Source of the DNA: Baffinella frigidus
Lineage: Eukaryota; Cryptophyceae; Cryptomonadales; Baffinellaceae
Length of the DNA stretch: 19,355 nt
Assembly: GCA_026770585.1 (NCBI GenBank)
Contig: MU646446.1
Coordinates: 543,880-563,234 of the forward strand
Direction of reading: 5' to 3'
Position 1 is the first letter of the stretch; every line of letters begins with the position of its first letter. The notes under the pieces were generated by a model, which was not told the DNA's origin, did not search any database, and saw only the letters and a program-made list of their open reading frames with translations. Below are positions 1 through 8,687 of the stretch, piece by piece. Both the position numbers and the translations under genes were made by a program.

Positions 1-460
1 TGTTTCGAGGGGCTCCCCGAGCACGAAGGCCCCCTTGGCAGCCCGGACTAACGCGTCTAGCGCCGCGGCGTTTGGATCTCCTGTTTATTGTTTTCAGATT
101 ATTGTTTTCCTATTTATTATCTGTTACGTATCATTTAATGCGTAGGGTTTGGGGCTTGGGTTTGGGGGCTAGGGATTAGGGTTTGGGGTTTGGGGTTTAG
201 AGTTCGAACGCCCCCTTGGCTGCCCGCGCCAATGCATCTAGCGTCTCGTGAACGCCCGCGTGACCGGTCACGCGGACGCCGAAGCCAACTATCCGAGGTG
301 ACTGCCTTGGCTGTGCCCTGCATTTGGATCGCCTTTGTAGGGTGTAGAATTTTATTACTTATCATTTATTGTGTATAGTTTAGGGTTTAGGGGTTAGCGC
401 TCGCACCAACGCGTCTAGACACGCCCCGTCTCATACGTGCAAGGGCCTACCTGAGGCTCA
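1..460. repeat. Non-coding stretch with diverged repeats and degenerate heptamers
   Basis: GCCCCCTTGGC(A/T)GCCCG...CTAGCG...TTTGGATC occurs at about 26-95 and again at 208-330, with degenerate GGGTTTGG heptamers at 140-200 and 380-395. I see no gene. Short open frames overlap the repeats. Confidence 0.6.
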
Positions 461-628
461 TGCGTCCAGGTGGGCTTTTTAGCACAAAAACGGCTCCAAG
501 AACGAGCAAACGGCTCCAAGAACGAGAATGGAATACCCCACCCAAGGGCCTGGAGTGGCACGGTGGGCTACGGAGGTTTCGCTGGGACTGGAATTCAGGG
601 TGTTACGTGACCATGTTGCACAAGAAAA

Positions 629-1045
629 TCCTTAAAGTTGAATGCCTCAAGGCACGTCGACTTTTGATGAAAGGTTCGTAGTCCACCGTGTGGTTAGGGT
701 TTAGGGTGTCACCGTCTCGCGCGCGCGATTGCGGGGCAACTGTGTAGTAATTTTCGTTGCGCCAAAAGCAATCAATCAAATACTTTTGCGGATATTAGTT
801 TAGGGTTTAGGGTTTAGGGTTTAGGGTGTTACCGTCTCGTGTCCGCGATTGCATACGCGCAAGAGGATAACACGAATGAGCCCCGTCTCATACGTGCAAG
901 GGCCCACATAGGGTGTAGGGTTTAGGGGGTTAAATCCTTAAAGTTAACTGCCTCAGGGCAAGTCGACTTTTGATGAAAGGTTCGTAGTCCACCGTGTGGT
1001 TAGGGTTGAGGGGTTTGCCGTCTCGCGCGCGCGATTGCGGGGCGT
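629..1045 (+). repeat. Direct repeat pair of about 115 bp
   Basis: AATCCTTAAAGTT...GTCGACTTTTGATGAAAGG...CCACCGTGTGGTTAGGG...GCGCGCGATTGCGGGGC occurs at about 629-738 and 933-1043. A shorter related block at 826-900 contains CCCCGTCTCATACGTGCAAG, also seen at 423-442. Confidence 0.75.
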
Positions 1046-1050
1046 GAGTG

Positions 1051-1344
1051 GTGAGGAGGAACGAGCCAGCGGTCGGCCCCTGCCATGCAAGACAACCATC
1101 GTTGAATCAGGACTTCTTCAGACGAGACTCGTCACACAATTCACAATGGCCTTACATAAGGCGTCGGTTTCCCTCGAGCCCTCTGGCGTGACCGTCAACG
1201 ATGGTTTTATGCATCATTTTTTTGTAAAGCCCTTGTGTTTTGTAAGGCCATTGTGAATTGTGTGCCGAGTCTCGTCTGCAGAAGTCCTGATTCAACGATG
1301 GTTGTGAGGAAGATCGAGCCAGCGGTCGGCCCCTGCCATGCAAG
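1051..1344 (+). repeat. About 41-bp direct repeats bordering the foldback element
   Basis: GAGCCAGCGGTCGGCCCCTG and CCATGCAAG occur at 1051-1091 and 1304-1344, directly outside the inverted arms. This is far longer than a normal target duplication. Confidence 0.75.
1092..1305. mobile_element. Foldback element with about 71-bp arms
   Basis: Left arm ACAACCATCGTTGAATCAGG through ATGGCCTTAC is mirrored by GTAAGGCCATTGTGAATTGT through CGATGGTTGT. The centre holds a truncated, reversed CCACGCCAG element (about 1156-1192). Direct repeats of about 41 bp flank it (1051-1091 and 1304-1344). Confidence 0.75.
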
Positions 1345-1461
1345 CGGTTCGAAAGAGGAAATTACGAGAGTAACTAAAGAGCATAGAGTAAATGTGGTAC
1401 AACTTGGTCAAACACCGACTTCAAGTCTCTAACCTGTCACCTTCACCGGTTTGAAAGTTGA

Positions 1462-1763
1462 GACACCCATCGTTGCATGAGGACTTCTTCGGACGAGACT
1501 CGGCACACAATTCACGATGGCCTTGCAAACCACAAGGGCTTTACAAAAACATGATGCAGAAAACCATCGTTGACGGCCACGCCAGAGGGCTCGAGGGAAA
1601 CCGACGCCTTATCCACGCCAGATGTGGCGTTGCTGGCTTAAGTATTCAGGGGATTTCCCCGGAAATATGTCAAAAGCGGATGTTTCGAGGTGTCTGGCGT
1701 GGAGAGGACGTCTTCGGATGAGACGCGGCACACCATTTACAATAGAGGGCTTTACAAAACAGT
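1462..1763. mobile_element. Inverted, interrupted copy of the 1092-1305 element
   Basis: CATCGTTGCATGAGGACTTC and TTCACGATGGCCTTGCA match the arms of the 1092 element in reverse order, and GGGCTTTACAAAA recurs at 1746-1758. A full CCACGCCAG MITE (1577-1702) sits where the first element holds only a fragment of it. Confidence 0.6.
1577..1702. mobile_element. CCACGCCAG-family MITE nested in a larger foldback element
   Basis: It is 126 bp with ends CCACGCCAG and CTGGCGTGG, and shares GGGAAACCGACGCCTTATCC with the 2479 copy. It lies inside the arm-bearing element at 1462-1763. Flanking TA is not visible here. Confidence 0.7.
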
Positions 1764-1791
1764 TCACTTTCTGGTTCTTTTGGCATTACCT

Positions 1792-1944
1792 AGCTCTGTC
1801 ACAGTTCAATTTGGGCTCGTGGATTTTTCGCCCCCCCCCCCATTTTTACAAGTGAATTGTGACCCCCCCCCCATGAACGTTACCTGTGATATTTTTTGGG
1901 GGGGGCGAAATATCTACGAGCCCAAATTGAAGTGGGACAGAGCT
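1792..1944. mobile_element. Foldback element (AGCTCTGTC ends)
   Basis: AGCTCTGTCACAGTTCAATT and TGGGCTCGTGGATTTTTCG are mirrored by GCGAAATATCTACGAGCCC and AAATTGAAGTGGGACAGAGC. C- and G-runs at the inner ends of the arms enclose a short unpaired centre. Confidence 0.75.
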
Positions 1945-1953
1945 TGATTTCAC

Positions 1954-2086
1954 ATGAAAACGGTTTTAATTTAAAACTTCTGAACAATGAAATTCACCAC
2001 ACAGCATGATCTTTATTAGTAATATCAAAGCATTCGTGTAGTAATTTTCACTGATTTCCAAGGGTTTAAATTAAAACCGTTTTCAT
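1954..2086. mobile_element. Foldback element with TATTAGTAATA apex
   Basis: ATGAAAACGGTTTTAATTTA is mirrored by TAAATTAAAACCGTTTTCAT. Inner arms AATGAAATTCACCACACA / GTGTAGTAATTTTCACTG meet at CTTTATTAGTAATATCAAAG. Confidence 0.75.
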
Positions 2087-2149
2087 TTTACCTGGACATA
2101 TGAGACGGACGCGCGCTGCGTCGTCAGGTGTCGCGTCGTTCCCTGTGTG

Positions 2150-2272
2150 CAGGTTTCGGGTTTAGGGTGTCGGGTTTCGGCTTTATGGTTTAGGGTTTGG
2201 GGTTTGGGGTTTCGAGTTTGGAGTTTGGGGTTTGGGGTTTGGGGTTTGGGGTTTGGGGTTTGGGGTTTAAGG
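2150..2272 (+). repeat. Telomere-like (GGTTTGG/GGGTTTC)n tract
   Basis: Heptamers change from GGGTTTC/GGGTTTA to a homogeneous run of GGGTTTG. Open frames reading GFGVWGLG or NPKPQT are translations of this repeat. Confidence 0.85.
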
Positions 2273-2339
2273 TAGAGTCTACTTTGCCGTCTTGGGTGCC
2301 GCTGTTCCCCTGCCTCCTTCACCCTGTTCCGTGGGAGGC

Positions 2340-2436
2340 TGAAACATTCACACTCTTTAACCTCCATACTATCGAGGGGGAAACCTTGATGGGTTCAGCC
2401 TTTACCGATACAGGGTAAAGGAGTGTCAAGGTTTCA
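2340..2436. mobile_element. Short foldback element (TGAAACATTCACACTC arm)
   Basis: TGAAACATTCACACTCTTTA is mirrored imperfectly by GTAAAGGAGTGTCAAGGTTT. It is non-coding, about 97 bp. Confidence 0.5.
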
Positions 2437-2478
2437 CCCGTGCGTCAGTTAAAGCGAGTTTTGCAGGGTCTAGGGTTA

Positions 2479-2605
2479 CCACGCCAGCATGCTCGAGGGA
2501 AACCGATGCCTTATCCACGACAGATCTGTCGTCGTGGACTTAAGAATTCAAGGGAGTTTTCCTTGAAAGATGCTAAAAGTGGATATTTGGAGTGCCCTGG
2601 CGTGG
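2479..2605. mobile_element. CCACGCCAG-family MITE with TA target duplication
   Basis: It is 127 bp with ends CCACGCCAG and CTGGCGTGG, each flanked by TA (2477-2478 and 2606-2607). A second copy of the surrounding sequence at about 2910-2960 reads GGGTCTAGGGTTAGGGATGG with no insert, giving an empty site. TA duplication fits IS630/Tc1/mariner-type mobilisation. Confidence 0.8.
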
Positions 2606-2657
2606 TAGGGACGGGCCGCACCCCGTCGCGATACGCGGGCGGCATCGATGCTCAGTT

Positions 2658-2896
2658 ATTGTACTTTTCGGGTCAGCGCGGATTTTGGGTCGGGGTCGGG
2701 AAGTCGGGAAAAATCGAAAATATCGAAAAAGGGCTCTAGTATTTGTACATATTATGGGTGGGGGGTGCATCTTGTCATCATATCAATGCATAAGACAGCA
2801 TAAAACTTTAGATGGACGCATCGATTTTCGAGATTTTCATTTCCCGACTCCCCGACCCGACCTCGAGCAAATCCGCGCTGACCCGACAAGTACAAT
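2658..2896. mobile_element. 239-bp foldback element with about 55-bp imperfect arms
   Basis: ATTGTACTTTTCGGGTCAGC through GGGAAGTCGGGAAA is mirrored by TTTCCCGACTCCCCGACC through GACAAGTACAAT. The 2592-3080 open frame over it reflects the GC-rich arms and flanking repeats. Confidence 0.7.
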
Positions 2897-3026
2897 AGTA
2901 CCCGAAAGGAGTGCGTCAGTTGGAGCGGGTTTTGCAGGGTCTAGGGTTAGGGATGGGCCGCACCCCATGGCGATAGGAAGGAGGCATCGATGCAGCAATC
3001 GCGTCGAGGATGAAGCGCCGCAGCCC

Positions 3027-3157
3027 CAGCTGCTGCACTCCGATATCCTGGTGTTTGGGGGTGTAGGGTGTAGGGTGTAGGGTGTAGGGTGTAGGGTGTA
3101 GGGTTTAGGGTGTAGGGTGTAGGGTGTAGGGTCAGCTGCTGCACTCCGATGTCCTGG
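3027..3157 (+). repeat. GTAGGGT heptamer tract between 25-bp direct repeats
   Basis: About ten GTAGGGT units (3061-3132) lie between two copies of CAGCTGCTGCACTCCGAT(A/G)TCCTGG at 3027-3051 and 3133-3157. This looks like an insertion of heptamer repeat with flanking duplication. Confidence 0.8.
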
Positions 3158-3340
3158 TTTCAGGTTTCGGGTTTCGGGTTTACACAATCCAGTGCCCTGG
3201 TTTGGCCACCTGCTGGGTGGATGAGTCAAGACCGAATCCGGTGCTGAGATCAATCTTGGATCCGGAGGTCGATATCGACCTCGAGTCCCGTGCGGCGTTC
3301 ACGTCTGTGTCCAGGGGTTCTAGCTCTGCCTGAGTTCATC

Positions 3341-3459
3341 TGGTCTCGTCAAAATGAGGAGACCGGAAGTTGTTTCCCCTATTTTTTGAAATAAAGTTGA
3401 CGAACTTGAACCAGAAAACAGGGGAATCAACTGCCGGTCTCCTTATTTTGAGAATACCA
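3341..3459. mobile_element. Foldback element (TCAAAATGAGGAGACCGG arm)
   Basis: TCAAAATGAGGAGACCGG followed by TTTCCCCT is mirrored by AGGGGAATC and CCGGTCTCCTTATTTTGA. Total length is about 119 bp, with no coding potential. Confidence 0.7.
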
Positions 3460-3676
3460 GATTAAAGCAGACATATTTTCACGTTCCAGCCTTCGCAGCC
3501 CGAGTTGCCCATTCAAATCCTCGTGGATAGTTGATTGTTCATGTTTATCGTTTATTGTTTATGGTCTATTGTGTAGGGTGTAGGGTTTAGGGTTTAGGAT
3601 TTAGGTCGCACCTTCAAATCCTCGTTCGTCAAGCGCAGCAGCGACTCCCCATCCACGTAGTGATCCTGGATTTCAA

Positions 3677-3776
3677 GGTTTAGGGTTTAGGGTTTAAGGT
3701 TTAGGGTTTAGGGTTTAGGGTTTAGGGTTTAGGGTTTAGGGTTTTAGGGTTTAGGGTTTAGGGTTTAGGGTTTGGG
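3677..3776 (+). repeat. Interstitial telomere-like (TTTAGGG)n tract
   Basis: About 13-14 near-perfect TTTAGGG units, the plant/algal telomere heptamer, in G-rich orientation on the plus strand. It is internal to the window, so it is not a chromosome end here. Confidence 0.9.
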
Positions 3777-3819
3777 GTGAGTTTCATCCCGCGGAGCATT
3801 TGAATTAGAATACTCCAGG

Positions 3820-3950
3820 ACTGGACATTAAAATTGAAAATGTCCTTTTTAATCTGTTCGCATGGATAGCCTCGTGTGGTACGGCTAGATCTCCTGGGAA
3901 TTTCAGCGATTTGCTACCAATTTTTACAAACTTAAGCCGTAATGTCCAGT
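3820..3950. mobile_element. ACTGGACATTA foldback element, deleted copy
   Basis: It is 131 bp with ends ACTGGACATTA and AAGCCGTAATGTCCAGT, and keeps the AATCTGTTCGCATGGATAGC block and TTTTTACAAA of the 252-bp copy at 4273. It looks like an internal-deletion derivative. Confidence 0.7.
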
Positions 3951-4006
3951 GCTCGTTTGTCAGGCGCTGCAGCGGCTCCCCATCCACGTGGATGGGAATC
4001 TGAAGA

Positions 4007-4055
4007 TGAAATCCAGGATCGAAGATGAAATCCAGGATCAGTGATCCTGGATTTC
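4007..4055. repeat. Small hairpin of ATCCAGGATCA
   Basis: ATGAAATCCAGGATC occurs twice in tandem and is followed by its inverse GATCCTGGATTTCAGAT. The same GATCCTGGATTTCA lies at 3661-3676. Confidence 0.6.
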
Positions 4056-4124
4056 AGATTAACTACTTAGCATTCAAATTAACCGAGTATTTCAATTAAC
4101 CACTTATCAGAGCATTTAAATCAA

Positions 4125-4262
4125 CCACTTAGCAGCCACCGGGGGCTTCACTTATACAGTCCATCTAAACTATTTGCACTAGAGTCTTATCCATTGCTAT
4201 GGATTCCAACCGGAATTTCCCCCGGAAATCCGGGGGAAAAGGCCTTCGGTCGCTGCTAACTG
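4125..4262 (+). mobile_element. CCACTTAGCAGCC-family element, copy 1
   Basis: It is 138 bp with ends CCACTTAGCAGCCACCG and CGCTGCTAACTGG. An inner palindrome TTCCCCCGGAAATCCGGGGG lies near the right end. Related copies are at 12601-12727 and 16358-16495. Confidence 0.7.
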
Positions 4263-4272
4263 GTACTAAAGG

Positions 4273-4524
4273 ACTGGACATTACGGCTAGATTTCCTGGA
4301 GATTCCAGCAATCCACACGAGGCTAACCAGGCAAACAGAATAAAACCCGGGGGCTGTACAAGTAGGGCCTATCCATAAGTGATTTATAACCGACCGACCG
4401 CTGAGCGGTCGGTAACGTGATCATTTCCCTACAAAAAATTAAAAGTCCCTTTTATTCTGTTCGCCTGGGTAGCCTCCTGTGGATTTGCTGCCATTTTTTA
4501 CAAAACCTAGCCGTAATGTCCAGT
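4273..4524. mobile_element. ACTGGACATTACGGCTAG foldback element, long copy
   Basis: It is 252 bp with perfect 18-bp inverted ends ACTGGACATTACGGCTAG / CTAGCCGTAATGTCCAGT. A second inverted pair lies inside (CAAACAGAATAAAA / TTTTATTCTGTTCG), and a palindromic ACCGACCGACCGCTGAGCGG lies near the centre. Confidence 0.75.
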
Positions 4525-4538
4525 TCCCGAGTGTCACG

Positions 4539-4578
4539 CGGCGGGATGAAACTTAATCACGCGGCGGGATGAAACTTC
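4539..4578 (+). repeat. Tandem CACGCGGCGGGATGAAACTT duplication
   Basis: Two 23-bp units lie just right of the 252-bp foldback element. The related motif GTTTCATCCCGCGG lies inverted at 3780-3794, left of the smaller copy. Confidence 0.7.
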
Positions 4579-4579
4579 C

Positions 4580-5130
4580 ACGGGCCGAGCGCTTAGGACT
4601 CCAGCTGCTAGGAGGTTTGAGCATCAACGTTGATGGTCAAAATTCGGAGAGAGTAGTCACGCGACCGATCCCAACGTGTTCGCATCTTGCTGCAGGCAGT
4701 AGCCAGCATTCGAAAGTGTTCAGCTCTGCCTCAGCCGGGTTGACTGACCGTTTTCACGCCAAACGTGAAAGACGATGTGAAGCAAAAAACACTTGAAAAC
4801 AGGGGAATAGGGTCTAGCGGGTGAGGGTGGAAGGTTTAGGGTTCAGGATTCAGTCAAGAGGCGTGCGAGGGGCGCTCACCCGAAAGCGTTCAAATCGGGT
4901 TTAGGGTTTAGGGTTTAGAGTTCAGGCAACGCTTTTTATAAAGGAGCGCGACGCGATTTGATTTGATTTGGTTCAAACCGTCAAGAGCACATGCGCGACA
5001 GGGTTGGGAATAGATATCGCCAGGGTGGGAATCGACATCGATTCAAGAGGCCTGGGCGGGGCGCTCACCCGGAAGCGGTGCCTAAACTCTAACCTCGACA
5101 CCCTCACCCCCTCAACCCTACCCCCCTGTT
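4580..5130. other. Non-coding stretch with short degenerate repeats
   Basis: It holds two short heptamer tracts (about 4838-4850 and 4898-4925) and two copies of a GCG(G/A)GGCGCTCACCCG block (4862-4883 and 5047-5073). The small open frame at 4569-4796 has no recognisable domain and I do not call it a gene. Confidence 0.5.
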
Positions 5131-5317
5131 GTGTGCTTTAAATCGTCAACGTTTGGCCGTTTTGAAAAGGGCCAGTCTCCCAGTAGACTGATGCACGTTG
5201 AGACAGCTGTCTCAAGTCAACATCCTCCTAATGTCAACAAGCTCGTCGAAAGCAAGCTCGCGCTCGTCGAAAGCAAGCTCACTCTCCAGCCACCGGTCGA
5301 CCGGTGCCCATTGATTT

Positions 5318-5428
5318 CCATCCTATCAACAAACAATCCACCTATCAACAAACAATCCACCCTTCAAACAGCAACCCTTCAAACAGCAAACATCCTATCA
5401 ACAAACAATCCACCCTTCAAACAGCAAA
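5318..5428 (+). repeat. Tandem CTATCAACAAACAATCCACC repeats
   Basis: Units of CTATCAACAAACAATCCACC and CTTCAAACAGCAA alternate three times each. Just upstream, CTCGTCGAAAGCAAG is repeated twice (5242-5280). These explain the low-complexity open frames here. Confidence 0.75.
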
Positions 5429-5513
5429 AAAAACGACGAGTTCAAATTCAAATTCGTTTCGGCGAGAGCTGACCCGGAAGCGTTGCCGCACGGCGAGGGA
5501 ATCAATCCCCACG

Positions 5514-6201
5514 ATCTTATGCTGGATCGCCCCGAGCTCCCGTTCCAGCCACCGGTCCACCCCCCGCGCGTCCAGCATCGGGATAGGCGCAGGGATCTGC
5601 AGCGCGGGAAGACAAATCGATTTGATTTGATTTGACTCAAATCTTCAAAGCTTCAAGTCACTGAAAGCTCAACAATGGGCTTGTGCGCGGCAGTTCCCGC
5701 GTCTGGAGTGAGTCAGTGTGACGCGTGGGGTTTGCAGCGCGGTGCAGAGCTTATGCTCGGATGAGTCTACTGTGGTGATCTCATGCTGCATCGCCCCGAG
5801 CTCCCGCTCCAGCCACCGGTCGATAAGACCTAGGACCCTGCAGTAGGCAACCCGTAGGGGCATAGGGGGGTTCATACGGATAAGGTAACGGCAACTCGGG
5901 CTCTCAGCGCCCGAGAATTCCTTCGTAGCCCTCTGTGTGGGTACGTATTGGTCGACCCCCCTCGCATCCATCATCGGGAGCGGCGTGGGGATCTGGAATA
6001 AGGGGGGTAGGGGAGGGCGGGAAAGATGAGTACCAGGAAACCCTCGGGGTCAGTCTACTGTGGTGATCTTATGCTGGATCGCACCCAGGACACACACACG
6101 CTCTCTCTCTCTAGCGAGCTGGGTGCGATCCAGTATAAGCCCCAGCCTCCGGTCGACCCCCTGCGCATCCAGCATTGGGAGTGGCGCGGGGATCTGCGGG
6201 T
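5514..6201 (+). repeat. Three diverged copies of a CTGGATCGCCCCGAGCTCCCG unit
   Basis: GATCTTATGCTG(G/C)ATCGC...CAGC(C)ACCGGTC...ATCCA(G/T)CAT(C/T)GGGA...GGGATCTG occurs at about 5514-5602, 5776-5993 and 6065-6201. The middle copy is interrupted by an element (5824-5949), and the third carries an inverted CTGGATCGCACCCA / TGGGTGCGATCCAG. Confidence 0.75.
5824..5949 (-). mobile_element. CCGTTACCTTATCCG-family MITE, truncated, nested in a repeat unit
   Basis: In reverse orientation it carries CACACAGAGGGCTACGAAGG at one end, CCGTTACCTTATCCGTATG in the middle and GGGTCCTAGGTCTTA at the other. GGTCGA flanks it on both sides (5818-5823 and 5950-5955), while uninterrupted repeat copies read CCGGTC(G/C)ACCCCC. 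Confidence 0.7.
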
Positions 6202-6254
6202 TTAGGTTTGATAGACGACACAAGACAAGAAGATGTCGAAAGGTCACCTACCAA

Positions 6255-6360
6255 GAGTCGTATATCACTAAGTATACAACGTATACTGAGATTAAACCCT
6301 CTCTCTCCCAGAGTCGTATATCACCAAGTATTCAACGTATACTAAGATTAAACCCTCTAC
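6255..6360 (+). repeat. Two 56-bp tandem units (GAGTCGTATATCAC)
   Basis: GAGTCGTATATCAC(T/C)AAGTAT...AACGTATACT(G/A)AGATT and AAACCCTCT repeat with a 56-bp period. Confidence 0.75.
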
Positions 6361-6380
6361 GCCGCGCGAGAAACCCACCC

Positions 6381-6520
6381 GCCACACTCACGCTGATAGG
6401 GTAACGGCCTAAATCCAGGGTAGTTGGGCCTACGGTATTGACTACGGTAGGCCACACTCACGATGATGGGGTAACGGCCTGAATTCAGGGTAGTTGGGCC
6501 TACGGTATCGACTACGGTAG
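6381..6520 (+). repeat. Two 70-bp tandem units (GCCACACTCACG)
   Basis: GCCACACTCACG(C/A)TGAT(A/G)GGG...GGCCTACGGTAT(T/C)GACTACGG repeats exactly once at 70 bp with few differences. Confidence 0.85.
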
Positions 6521-6569
6521 GCCGTAGGGCCTAGGGAGCCCCCCCCCCCCTGGATCGCAGTCATGGGCG

Positions 6570-7450
6570 ATCCCTCGTGACCACTCATCGACCTCCTCCT
6601 CTTCGTGCCTCACTCGCGTTGGCCGACTATCCTCAAGTCAACATGCTACATTTCCGGTACAAACCCGGCAACTTTCCCGCTCCAAAGCGCTCCGGGGAAG
6701 CAAATTGGTGATAGAGTGAGGATATAGACTGAGGAGTGGACCATGGGAGGTTCGGGGGAGGAGCAAGCGGCGATCCCTCTCGACCACTCGTCGACCTCCT
6801 CCGTATCGTGGCTCGCGAACGAGTACTCAGTGTACCCCTGCCACCTCCATGTCTAGGGCTTAGTTTTGAGAACAGCACACGGCGGACCACTCGTCGACTT
6901 TCTCTGTGTCGTGACTCGCGAACGAACACTGAGTGGAACCCTGTCACCCCGCCGCACGTCAGGGTTTGGGGTTTGGCTCCGCACGTAAACCACGCTGTCG
7001 TCGGTGCTTGCCAACACAATGATGTGATTGATTGAGACTGTTCCTCGGCTCTACACACACCAGTCGCGGCGACCTCCTCCGTGTCGTGGCTCGCGAACGA
7101 ATACTCAGTGTACCCCTGCAACCTCTCAGCCGATTTGAGCCCCACCCTCAAAGTGACTCGCGGACGAATACTCAAGACACCCCTGCCACCTCGCCGGAAG
7201 CTCACTCCTGCACGGATAGAGACCTTCAGCGACCTCACACAGGGCTCTTCGGTGGGGTATTCCAGGGCCCGTTCTTGGAGCCATTGGACCGTTCTCGGCG
7301 CCCGCCCATAAGTACCCCTACTGCGCCGTAAGTTATCCCTAGAATCTAGTCAACTTAAGATACCCTTGCCAGAGCTCAATAAATATGAGCCCCACCCTCA
7401 CTGACGAAATTGTACTCAATTTACCCCTGCCACCCCGCTGCACCCGCCGA
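6570..7450 (+). repeat. Diverged tandem repeats around GTGGCTCGCGAACGA
   Basis: Blocks of (G/T)CGACCTCCTCC...CGTG(G/A)CTCGCGAACGA and ACTCAGTGTACCCCTGCCACC recur at about 6584, 6790, 6890, 7069, 7151 and 7396. The minus-strand 6633-7238 open frame follows this repeat and has no recognisable domain. Confidence 0.65.
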
Positions 7451-8015
7451 TAAGCTGTCCCTAGTTTACCGTAAGTTGCCCCTGATTCAAAAGTTGACAG
7501 CACTTGACAAAACGCTCAAGGTGTTGCTGTTTCTTCTATCTGGGATAAAGGAAATCCTCTAGCTGGGATAAAGGGAATACTTTATCTTGGATAGAGGTTT
7601 CTCTAGTTAGGAAGAGTTGCCCCTCACTCAAAGTTGACAACACTTTGCAAAACGCTCGGTGGAGCTGGGACGAGACCGAGTAGAGGGGCATCTAACAAAT
7701 TCTATTTCGCAACGAGGCTCATAGACATTGTATCACTCAACTCAAGGCTAAAGGGCCTTTCTAGGACCTGTATCGAGAGTAATAAAGAAGAAGAAGAAGA
7801 TTTCGCAACGCGTCCATCTAAATAATTTCCGGGACACGACACGGTATCTAAACCCGTAAAAGTACAAAACGGCTCCAACGCCAAGCGAAAATCTGAGATT
7901 GAATGCATTAGGTGACGGGATGAGACCGAGTAGAGGGGCATGGCGCCCCCCGCTTGAGCCATTGCTGAGGCCTTTTTCGAGACGTGCAGCTGAAACCCCG
8001 CTGGGAAGCTTACTC
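7450..8015. other. Non-coding stretch with short repeats
   Basis: It holds a small hairpin-like cluster of GCTGGGATAAAGG motifs (7539-7612) and a direct repeat GA(C)GAGACCGAGTAGAGGGGC at 7670-7690 and 7921-7939. I see no gene. Confidence 0.5.
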
Positions 8016-8019
8016 CTGG

Positions 8020-8125
8020 GTTTAGGGTTTCAGGTTTGGGGTTTAGGGTTTAGGGTTTAGGGTTTAGGGTTTAGGGTTTAGGGTTTGGGGTTTAGGGTTT
8101 AGGGTTTAGGGTTAAGGGTTAAGGG
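8020..8125 (+). repeat. Interstitial telomere-like (TTTAGGG)n tract
   Basis: About 14 TTTAGGG units with a few TTTGGGG and TTAAGGG variants. Flanking sequence is non-coding. Confidence 0.9.
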
Positions 8126-8268
8126 GCTGTCGACACCATCATTTTTTCTCTTCTGCCGAAGCAACCCCCCCCCTGATCTTCTAGAGAGCATATGGTATTG
8201 ATCAAGGTCTGCCGGTCTATTGATGACGGTCTCTCTCTACGCAAAATATACAGATGAAGAGACCTTCC

Positions 8269-8455
8269 TCACGAGAATGCAAGGGGGGCCTAGTTAAAAC
8301 CAAGACACTCTCATATGTAGCATTTGTGTAGAAACTTTCATTGCCCTTGGAGCCACTGAAGCCCTGGTTAGGCCGGTTACGAGGTTGGAACACCTTGTCC
8401 TGGTACAAAGTTTCACAGCCCCACATGTAAATAGGCCCCTCTTGCATTCTCGAGT
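8269..8455. mobile_element. Foldback element (GAGAATGCAAGGGGGGCCT arm)
   Basis: CTCACGAGAATGCAAGGGGG is mirrored by CCCCTCTTGCATTCTCGAG. A shorter inner pair (ACACTCTCATATGTAG / CCACATGTAAAT) suggests a decayed longer palindrome. Confidence 0.6.
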
Positions 8456-8547
8456 GGTTCATCAAAGCCCTATGCTCTCTCTATGCAGAGATAAAAATAC
8501 ATTTATCCGTTTCAAAACGGGGAACGCCCTGTATGCACTCCCACAGA

Positions 8548-8687
8548 CGCGAACGTAGGTAGAGCCCGAGTTGCCGTTACCTTATCCGTATGAACCCCCT
8601 ATGTCCCTACGGGTTGCCTACTGTAGGGTCCTAGGTCTTATCGCTGAGGGGTTATTCAAAATCCCTTCCGAGTCCGCGGTGTGGTAG
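8548..8687 (+). mobile_element. CCGTTACCTTATCCG-family MITE
   Basis: It contains GCCGTTACCTTATCCGTATG, the CCTACGGGTTGCCTACTGTA core, CCTAGGTCTTATCGC and GGTTATTCAAAATCCCTTCC, ending CGCGGTGTGG. The left TIR is degraded. Confidence 0.65.

Larger units (their letters stand above)
2431..3000 (+). repeat. Diverged duplicated unit interrupted by two foldback elements
   Basis: GTGCGTCAGTT...GCAGGGTCTAGGGTTA and GGGCCGCACCCC...GGCATCGATGC occur twice. In the first copy they are split by the 2479 element and followed by the 2658 element; in the second (2910-3000) they are continuous. Confidence 0.75.

Noticed and set aside
2592-3253. Long open frames on both strands
   Set aside because: They follow a foldback element and a GTAGGGT tract; peptides such as LHPTPYTLHP are repeat translations.
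3677-3776. A true chromosome end at the TTTAGGG tract
   Set aside because: The tract is short, internal and flanked by unrelated sequence on both sides, and other tracts point in the opposite direction.
6633-7238. Minus-strand 201-codon frame
   Set aside because: It reflects diverged tandem repeats (GTGGCTCGCGAACGA blocks); the same peptide pieces recur and no domain is visible.
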